Assembly: GCA_018702715.1 (NCBI GenBank)
Contig: JABIYQ010000234.1
Location: forward strand, 1-22,133
DNA from: Desulfobacula sp.
GTDB lineage: Bacteria > Desulfobacterota > Desulfobacteria > Desulfobacterales > Desulfobacteraceae
Direction of reading: 5' to 3'
DNA: 22,133 bases
Made by a program: the position numbers and the translations under genes. The notes under the pieces were generated by a model. It saw only the letters and a program-made list of their open reading frames with translations, searched no databases and was not told where the DNA came from. Below are positions 17,989 to 22,133 of this stretch, one piece after another. The stretch's first letter is position 1; every line of letters starts with the position of its first letter.

Positions 17989-18042
17989 TTAACTATTTGT
18001 TAACATAGTTAACTATTTTAACGCAACTTTAACTATTTTAAA
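17989..18042. promoter_or_regulatory. Array of activator sites: three TTAACTATTT repeats at 20-bp spacing
   Basis: TTAACTATTT occurs at 17989, 18009 and 18029, exactly 20 bp apart, about two helical turns. Overlapping dyads of the form GTTAA-N5-TTAAC lie at 17999-18013, 18008-18022 and (as TTTAA-N5-TTAAA) 18028-18042. The array is 123-176 bp upstream of the -24 box at 17865-17866, the normal place for binding of a sigma-54 activator. It lies just beyond the activator gene's own stop codon. The rest of 17869-17988 is AT-rich and shows nothing I can name. Confidence 0.7.
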
Positions 18043-18098
18043 CAGTATTATCAATTTGTAAAACTGCGACCCTCATTCTTTAAATGGGTTAAAGCGGA

Positions 18099-19472
18099 TC
18101 ACTTAAGCTGTATTCCATGCTTTTTAATACGTTTCCACACAGTTATCCGGCTGACACCCAGAATCGCTGCTGCTTTGGTCTGATTTCCGTCAGCCTGCTG
18201 AAGTGCGTTGAGAAGAGTTTCTTTTTCAGACAGCCCAATGGTGACAATGCCCTTGTGCTCTGACATCTTCCAGGGTTTCAACTCAAGGGGATTATGGCTG
18301 GTGATCTTTTCAGGCAAATGTTCGATCCCGATGCTTTTTCCCCTTGCCAGGACAAAAGCATATTCAACAGTATTTCTCAATTCCCTGATATTTCCAGGCC
18401 AGGGGTATACCACCATCAAGCGCATGGCCTCTGGTGTAAATCCTAGAATATTTTTCCCTGTCTTTTCTGCTTGAAGCGTTATGAAATGCTGAACAATCAA
18501 GGTAATATCATCTTTACGCTGCCGAAGCGGCGGACAGGTTAAAGGGAAAACATTGATCCTGAAAAAAAGATCTTCCCTGAATGCCCCCTCATTTATTAAT
18601 TTTTCTAGATTTTTATTGGTTGCTGTAATGATTCTGACATCAATGGGAATGGATGTGTTTGTTCCGACCCGCTGAATCATTTTTTCTTCTAAAACCCTGA
18701 GCAGCTTAATCTGCACGGAAAGAGGGATATCTCCAATTTCATCCAGGAAAAGTGTACCATTGTGTGCAGCCTCAAACCTTCCGATCCTGTCGGAATCAGC
18801 CCCTGTATATGCACCTTTTACATGACCGAATAATTCACTTTCAAGAATACTCTCACTTAATGCCGCACAATTTACCTTAATAAAAGGTTTTGAGGCTCTA
18901 TTCCCGGTTTCATGTAATGCTTTGGCAACCATTTCCTTACCCGTTCCGCTCTCTCCTAAAATCATTACCGGTGTGTCCAGCGATGCCACGCTCTCGATAT
19001 ATTCATAAAGGCTTTGCATCAGGGGAGTTCTTCCGATAATGCCATGGAATCCATCATCAATATGATACATTCTTTTTATAGAGGCCAGTTCATTTTTATA
19101 ATTAATATTTTCAGATATGTCCTTCAGGGTTTCAATGGCACCAACAATCTCATTTTCCGCATTAAAAAGTACAGTTGCATTTTTTATAATCGGTATGGTC
19201 CTGTTATGCCTGTTGGTAATCATACATTTTTTTTCCCTGATCAGCTCTTCGGAAAAAAGTCCGCAAAAGTTTTTGCCTTTGCCTTTGCCGACAATTTTAC
19301 ATCCCGTGCAGTTCAAAATTCTACAGGATTGACCTTTCAACTCTTTTTCAGTATACCCTGTAATCAATTGTGCGGTTTGATTGGCTGCAAGAAAATTTCC
19401 TCTTTCATCAACAATGATTATGCCATCCGGCACAGAATCAATAATATGTCGCCATTGTTTACCTATATCCAT
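18099..19472 (-). CDS. Sigma-54-dependent transcriptional activator with Cys-rich PAS domain
   Basis: A 457-residue enhancer-binding protein. A PAS domain (about 5-120) contains five cysteines (50, 55, 58, 70, 83), the first three as CRILNCTGC, which could hold a metal or Fe-S cluster or react to redox state. The AAA+ domain has Walker A GESGTGKE (173-180), the sigma-54 contact loop GAYTGA (220-225, Tyr for Phe), Walker B LFLDEIGD (241-248) and the segment REDLFFRINVFPLTCPPLRQR. A Fis-type helix-turn-helix ends the protein (about 416-452, GNQTKAAAILGVSRITVWKRIKK). There is no receiver domain, so it senses directly. The ATG at 19472 follows GAGGAG; the longer open frame to 19589 runs through a palindromic repeat and is not believed. 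It lies between two sigma-54 promoters that it probably controls. Confidence 0.93.
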   Translation of the reverse strand: MDIGKQWRHIIDSVPDGIIIVDERGNFLAANQTAQLITGYTEKELKGQSCRILNCTGCKIVGKGKGKNFCGLFSEELIREKKCMITNRHNRTIPIIKNATVLFNAENEIVGAIETLKDISENINYKNELASIKRMYHIDDGFHGIIGRTPLMQSLYEYIESVASLDTPVMILGESGTGKEMVAKALHETGNRASKPFIKVNCAALSESILESELFGHVKGAYTGADSDRIGRFEAAHNGTLFLDEIGDIPLSVQIKLLRVLEEKMIQRVGTNTSIPIDVRIITATNKNLEKLINEGAFREDLFFRINVFPLTCPPLRQRKDDITLIVQHFITLQAEKTGKNILGFTPEAMRLMVVYPWPGNIRELRNTVEYAFVLARGKSIGIEHLPEKITSHNPLELKPWKMSEHKGIVTIGLSEKETLLNALQQADGNQTKAAAILGVSRITVWKRIKKHGIQLK

Positions 19473-19483
19473 GTTCACTCCTC

Positions 19484-19643
19484 TAATGTTAGCCCTAACG
19501 TTGCATAAAATTTTCACCCTTCGGGAATGCCATGAAACCCTCATCTTCTTCGTTATCAAGGTTGAGCCGTCAGACGAATACAGCTGCAACCTTGCTGCCT
19601 TGAATATGAGGGTTTCATGGCTTTTGCAACATTAGGGTTAATA
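19484..19643. repeat. About 160-bp palindromic element upstream of the activator gene
   Basis: Three nested arm pairs are visible: CCCTAACGTTGCA (19493-19505) with TGCAACATTAGGG (19625-19637, one mismatch), a perfect 16-bp pair GCCATGAAACCCTCAT (19529-19544) with its complement at 19606-19621, and CAAGGTTG (19557-19564) with CAACCTTG (19587-19594). The left arm carries about 20 extra bases. It looks like a non-autonomous mobile palindrome. Its right end touches the putative activator site at 19637. Confidence 0.75.
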
Positions 19644-19651
19644 CTGTTAAG
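19637..19651. promoter_or_regulatory. Putative activator site upstream of the rhodanese promoter
   Basis: GTTAA-TACTG-TTAAG matches the GTTAA-N5-TTAAC dyads of the array at 17989-18042. A second, wider dyad, GTTAAG-N6-CTTAAC, begins at 19646. They lie about 130-145 bp upstream of the -24 box at 19783. The 12-base string TAATACTGTTAA here resembles TAATACTGTTTAA next to the other array (minus strand, about 18039-18051). Confidence 0.5.
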
Positions 19652-19780
19652 CTGTAACTTAACACATCATTAACACATTTACAATAGAACCTGATAATTA
19701 AAATTTTAAACTCGCTTATATATTCAAAAATTTCATTTAAATTTAATTAGTTACAAAAAAATTTCATCAATTTTTCTTGT

Positions 19781-19797
19781 GTGGCACGCTCATTGCT
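19781..19797 (+). promoter_or_regulatory. Sigma-54 promoter of the rhodanese operon
   Basis: GTGGCACGCTCATTGCT is an almost perfect -24/-12 promoter: TGGCACG, four bases, TTGCT, with GG (19783-19784) and GC (19795-19796) 10 bases apart. Transcription should start near 19808, giving a leader of about 80 nt to the ATG at 19888. No other -24/-12 element this good was seen on the plus strand of this region. Confidence 0.9.
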
Positions 19798-19887
19798 TTT
19801 TCATTGCTGAATGCAAGTTAACACAAAATATATAATGGTGATACCCATTAACATAACCCAAAAAAATACAAATTTTAAGGAGAACAA

Positions 19888-21012
19888 ATGAAAACCAACA
19901 AAGTAAAAATTTTGCTCTTGGCCATGCTGGCAGGTTTGATTCTTTTAACAGGATGTACACCGACCCAAACGGTAAAAACAGCTGAAACTGTTAAAAAAGA
20001 TACATCATGGATGTTTAATGACATTGTGGATGCCACCTTTGTAAAAGCACACATTGCTGTTCCCATGCCGAAAAATGTTATGATGATTGATGCAAGACCT
20101 TACAAGGGCAAATACGCAAAAGGGCACATTCCCGGAGCAGTCAGCATTCCATTTTCGCAATTTGATAAAAAAACAAATCTTCTGCCGAAAGATAAAAATA
20201 CCTTACTGATTTATTATTGTGAGGGTGTCAAATGCAAACTAAGTCATAAATCTGCCAAAAAGGCTGTAAAGTTAGGCTATACAAATGTAAAAGTCTATGC
20301 AAAAGGATATCCTGAATGGATAAGTCTTAAAGGAAATTATGGCTCTTATGATGCGGAACATGTGGCAAAACTGATTGAAGATAACAATGCTGTGATTGTG
20401 GACGCAAGACCCTTAAAAACCAAATTTGTCAAAGGACATATCCCCACAGCCTTAAGCATTCCCTTTTCTCAATTTGATACTCTCAAGGGAAAACTGCCAA
20501 GGGATCTTAACACCCCTGTTGTTTTCTATTGTGGAGGTCTCAAATGCAAATTAAGTCATAAATCAGCAGCAAAAGCCCTTGCATTGGGATACACCAATGT
20601 CAAGGTTTTTGATAAAGGATATCCTGAATGGAAAAAAATCTATGGCGCTTCCAATAAGACCATGCAGGTTAAAGCTGGTACAGAGGAAGGGTCTATTGAT
20701 CTTGAACTCTTTAAATCCATTATTGCAAATAATCCTGATTCCATCATGTTAATTGATGTAAGAGACGCAGACGAATTTGCACAAGGATCTTTTAAAACAG
20801 CCATTAATATTCCCGTGGAAGACCTTGAGTCAAAAATCAAAAGTTTTCCAACTGACAAACCCATTGTTTTTGTTTGTGCCACGGGTGCAAGGAGTGGAGA
20901 AGCTTTTTACATGACAAAAGACGTAAGAGAAGCTTTAAAAGATGTTTATTATGTGGAAGCACAAATTGATTTTAAAGCAGATGGTAAATTTGAAATTAAA
21001 AAGTCCATATAA
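19888..21012 (+). CDS. Lipoprotein with three rhodanese domains
   Basis: A 374-residue exported lipoprotein; the signal ends in lipobox LLTGC with Cys23, and Thr at +2 rather than Asp fits outer-membrane sorting. Three rhodanese (sulfurtransferase) domains follow. Domain 1 has DARP at 68-71 and active loop CEGVKC (111-116). Domain 2 has DARP at 172-175 and CGGLKC (215-220). Domain 3 has DVRD near 290 and CATGAR (330-335). All three catalytic Cys are present. Domains 1 and 2 are close copies offset by 104 residues (both contain KCKLSHKSA and LGYTNVKV), an internal duplication. It should carry or transfer sulfane sulfur in the periplasm. AAGGAG precedes the ATG. First gene behind a sigma-54 promoter and 39 bp before the next gene. 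Confidence 0.92.
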   Translation: MKTNKVKILLLAMLAGLILLTGCTPTQTVKTAETVKKDTSWMFNDIVDATFVKAHIAVPMPKNVMMIDARPYKGKYAKGHIPGAVSIPFSQFDKKTNLLPKDKNTLLIYYCEGVKCKLSHKSAKKAVKLGYTNVKVYAKGYPEWISLKGNYGSYDAEHVAKLIEDNNAVIVDARPLKTKFVKGHIPTALSIPFSQFDTLKGKLPRDLNTPVVFYCGGLKCKLSHKSAAKALALGYTNVKVFDKGYPEWKKIYGASNKTMQVKAGTEEGSIDLELFKSIIANNPDSIMLIDVRDADEFAQGSFKTAINIPVEDLESKIKSFPTDKPIVFVCATGARSGEAFYMTKDVREALKDVYYVEAQIDFKADGKFEIKKSI

Positions 21013-21051
21013 CTTTTAAAAAAATACTAAAAATTATAAAGGAAACATATC

Positions 21052-21402
21052 ATGTTTAAAAAAAATATGGCCTCCCTCATGGTAATGATATTTATACTTG
21101 TATCCTTTTCCATGGCCTTTGCTTCAGAAGGCCCGGGTGGAAACGATAGAAAAGGTAAATACACATATCGGAAGGTATATAAAGCCTGTGCTAAAACCGG
21201 TGATGTTGAATCTGCCACTCCAAAAATAAGCCCAGCAGATAAAACGATGGGACAGTGGCAAGAAATTTTTGAAAATAAAAATTTTGATGAATTTGGTTGC
21301 AAGGATAACTGGACAGGACTTCCTGATAAGGATGTCCTTGATATTTATTCATATTTTTATAATCATGCATCAGACTCACCTTCACCTGCCACATGTAAAT
21401 AA
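21052..21402 (+). CDS. Small secreted protein, possibly a heme-less cytochrome c relative
   Basis: A 116-residue protein with a cleavable signal peptide (cleavage likely after AFA, near residue 24). The mature part has three cysteines (46, 83, 115) and one histidine (105), but no CxxCH, so no c-type heme is expected. The pattern GKYTYRKVYKAC...W...FGC...LPDKDVLDIYSYFYNHASDSPSPATCK resembles, from memory, small monoheme cytochromes of Geobacter-type bacteria that have CxxCH where this protein has CAKTG; that link is uncertain. AAAGGAAA precedes the ATG. It lies 39 bp after the rhodanese gene and is followed by a strong terminator, so it closes that transcript. Its function is unknown; a periplasmic partner of the rhodanese or cytochrome is possible. 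Confidence 0.8.
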   Translation: MFKKNMASLMVMIFILVSFSMAFASEGPGGNDRKGKYTYRKVYKACAKTGDVESATPKISPADKTMGQWQEIFENKNFDEFGCKDNWTGLPDKDVLDIYSYFYNHASDSPSPATCK

Positions 21403-21408
21403 AAATTT

Positions 21409-21443
21409 AAAAAGGGCGGCCTTTTTTTGTCCGCCCTTTTTTT
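21409..21443 (+). terminator. Rho-independent terminator
   Basis: AAAAAGGGCGG (21409-21419) pairs with CCGCCCTTTTT (21431-21441) around an 11-nt loop and continues into T residues. It starts 6 bp after the stop of the small secreted protein. Confidence 0.9.
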
Positions 21444-21461
21444 AAAAAAGATATTTAGTGC

Positions 21462-21610
21462 TTGACCGAAAACCCGTATTTGGATGAAAAATTGCTCATA
21501 TACAAGGCGCAAGAAATTTTGAAACCGGAGTGTACTCGTGTACATGAGGCCCGATTTAAAATTTGGCAAAATTTTGCAGCAACGCAGTAGATGAGTGGGT
21601 TTTCGTTCAA
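21462..21610. repeat. 149-bp element with 14-bp terminal inverted repeats
   Basis: TTGACCGAAAACCC (21462-21475) and GGGTTTTCGTTCAA (21597-21610) are inverted copies with one mismatch. A small central dyad GTAC-TCGT-GTAC is present, and the interior is partly palindromic and non-coding. It fills most of the gap between the terminator and the cytochrome gene. It resembles dispersed extragenic elements of Desulfobacteraceae as I remember them, but this is unverified. Confidence 0.65.
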
Positions 21611-21640
21611 AGACTATTTAACAAACCCATGGAGAACCTT

Positions 21641-22133
21641 ATGAAACAAAGGTATTTGCCAAAATGTTTTATGGCATTGATTGTCATAGCATCTTTTGTT
21701 TGTTCCTTTCAGTCTGCCTTTGCATCGACCCCCAATGGCTCGGAAGAAGCACTGGGCCGCACACTTGCCAGACAGGCAGTTAAAGACAATAAACGGTGGA
21801 CCACAGCAGACCACTCAAAAGCTGAAGCTTTAAAAAAAGACTTTACCTCGGGAGAAGAAATCACTCAAGCGTGTATATCCTGCCATTCAGAAGCTGCAAC
21901 CCAGTTCCATAAAACCATTCACTGGACCTGGCTTGCTTCCGGCGATAAAAAGGATATTCGATACGGCAAGGCGGGTTATTCAGTAAATAATTTTTGTATT
22001 TCCGGAAATGCCATGGAAGACAAGGGTTGCCTGAGTTGCCATACCAGTTGGAATAAAAAAGGTGTAGAAGGCGATGTCAATTGTCTGAAATGCCATAATG
22101 ATTCAGGGTTTAACTTTAATGAGGCTCTTGGAG
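21641..22133 (+). CDS. Multiheme cytochrome c, octaheme tetrathionate reductase type (3' end cut off)
   Basis: The visible 164 codons encode a signal peptide (cleavage likely after AFA, residue 28) and three heme c motifs: CISCH (78-82), CLSCH (130-134) and CLKCH (148-152). The context TSGEEITQACISCHSEAATQFHKTIHWTW and the later NNFCISG are typical of the octaheme tetrathionate reductase (OTR) family, so five further hemes should lie beyond the window. OTR from Shewanella reduces tetrathionate, hydroxylamine and nitrite in vitro; the physiological substrate is unsettled. I chose the ATG at 21641 because GGAG lies six bases upstream; an in-frame ATG at 21629 overlaps that site. It follows a terminator and a repeat, with no obvious promoter of its own. 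It is probably the terminal enzyme of this locus. Confidence 0.85.
   Translation, partial: MKQRYLPKCFMALIVIASFVCSFQSAFASTPNGSEEALGRTLARQAVKDNKRWTTADHSKAEALKKDFTSGEEITQACISCHSEAATQFHKTIHWTWLASGDKKDIRYGKAGYSVNNFCISGNAMEDKGCLSCHTSWNKKGVEGDVNCLKCHNDSGFNFNEALG

Noticed and set aside
17989..18042. CRISPR-like array
   Set aside because: The repeat core is only about 10 bp with a 20-bp period and no distinct spacers; its place fits activator sites.
19473..19589. N-terminal extension of the sigma-54 activator to 19589
   Set aside because: The added 39 residues are read through a palindromic repeat, and a GAGGAG ribosome site precedes the ATG at 19472.
21565..21577. Sigma-54-like TTGGC...TTGC upstream of the multiheme cytochrome
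   Set aside because: The GG and GC are 9, not 10, bases apart, the -24 box is poor, and the match lies inside the inverted-repeat element.

Overview
The window comes from an AT-rich bacterium that looks like a sulfate- or sulfur-respiring member of the former Deltaproteobacteria, most likely a Desulfobacteraceae-type organism. This is inferred from gene content (multi-PAS sensors, a periplasmic multiheme cytochrome of the octaheme tetrathionate reductase type, a Tat-exported Fe-S protein with a cytochrome b-like partner, a rhodanese lipoprotein, a sigma-54 activator) and from several extragenic palindromes. No rRNA, tRNA, CRISPR array or transposase gene was seen.

Layout. (1) 1-6672, minus strand: recC and recB, overlapping by 4 bp (ATGA). 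RecB runs off the left edge just after its nuclease motif. (2) 6673-7369: gene-free, with a long imperfect palindrome and a conserved leader. (3) 7370-11755, plus strand: two soluble three-PAS signalling proteins, a hybrid histidine kinase and a diguanylate cyclase. They are separated by a perfect 30-bp-arm hairpin and preceded by similar leader sequences. (4) 11832-14058, minus strand: mtnP, apt and a RarD-like permease; the first two form an adenine salvage pair. (5) 14283-15646, plus strand: an EamA-family permease and a CYTH-domain phosphatase. (6) 15650-15790: stem-loops between convergent genes. (7) 15799-22133: a sigma-54 controlled redox locus.

The last region is the most interesting. 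A PAS-AAA+-Fis activator gene (18099-19472, minus) sits between two outward-facing operons, each with a near-consensus -24/-12 promoter. On the minus strand, the promoter at 17852-17868 leads into a membrane-anchored thioredoxin-like protein, a Tat-exported four-cluster Fe-S protein and a four-helix cytochrome b-like protein. On the plus strand, the promoter at 19781-19797 leads into a lipoprotein with three rhodanese domains, a small secreted Cys-containing protein and, beyond a terminator and a repeat, an octaheme-tetrathionate-reductase-type cytochrome that runs off the right edge. GTTAA-N5-TTAAC-like dyads lie about 120-175 bp upstream of both promoters, the right place for activator sites. 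One site array carries three TTAACTATTT repeats spaced exactly 20 bp apart.

My reading is a periplasmic sulfur-compound redox system: rhodaneses handle sulfane sulfur, the Fe-S/cytochrome b pair exchanges electrons with the quinone pool, and the multiheme cytochrome is the terminal enzyme. The substrate cannot be settled from the sequence.
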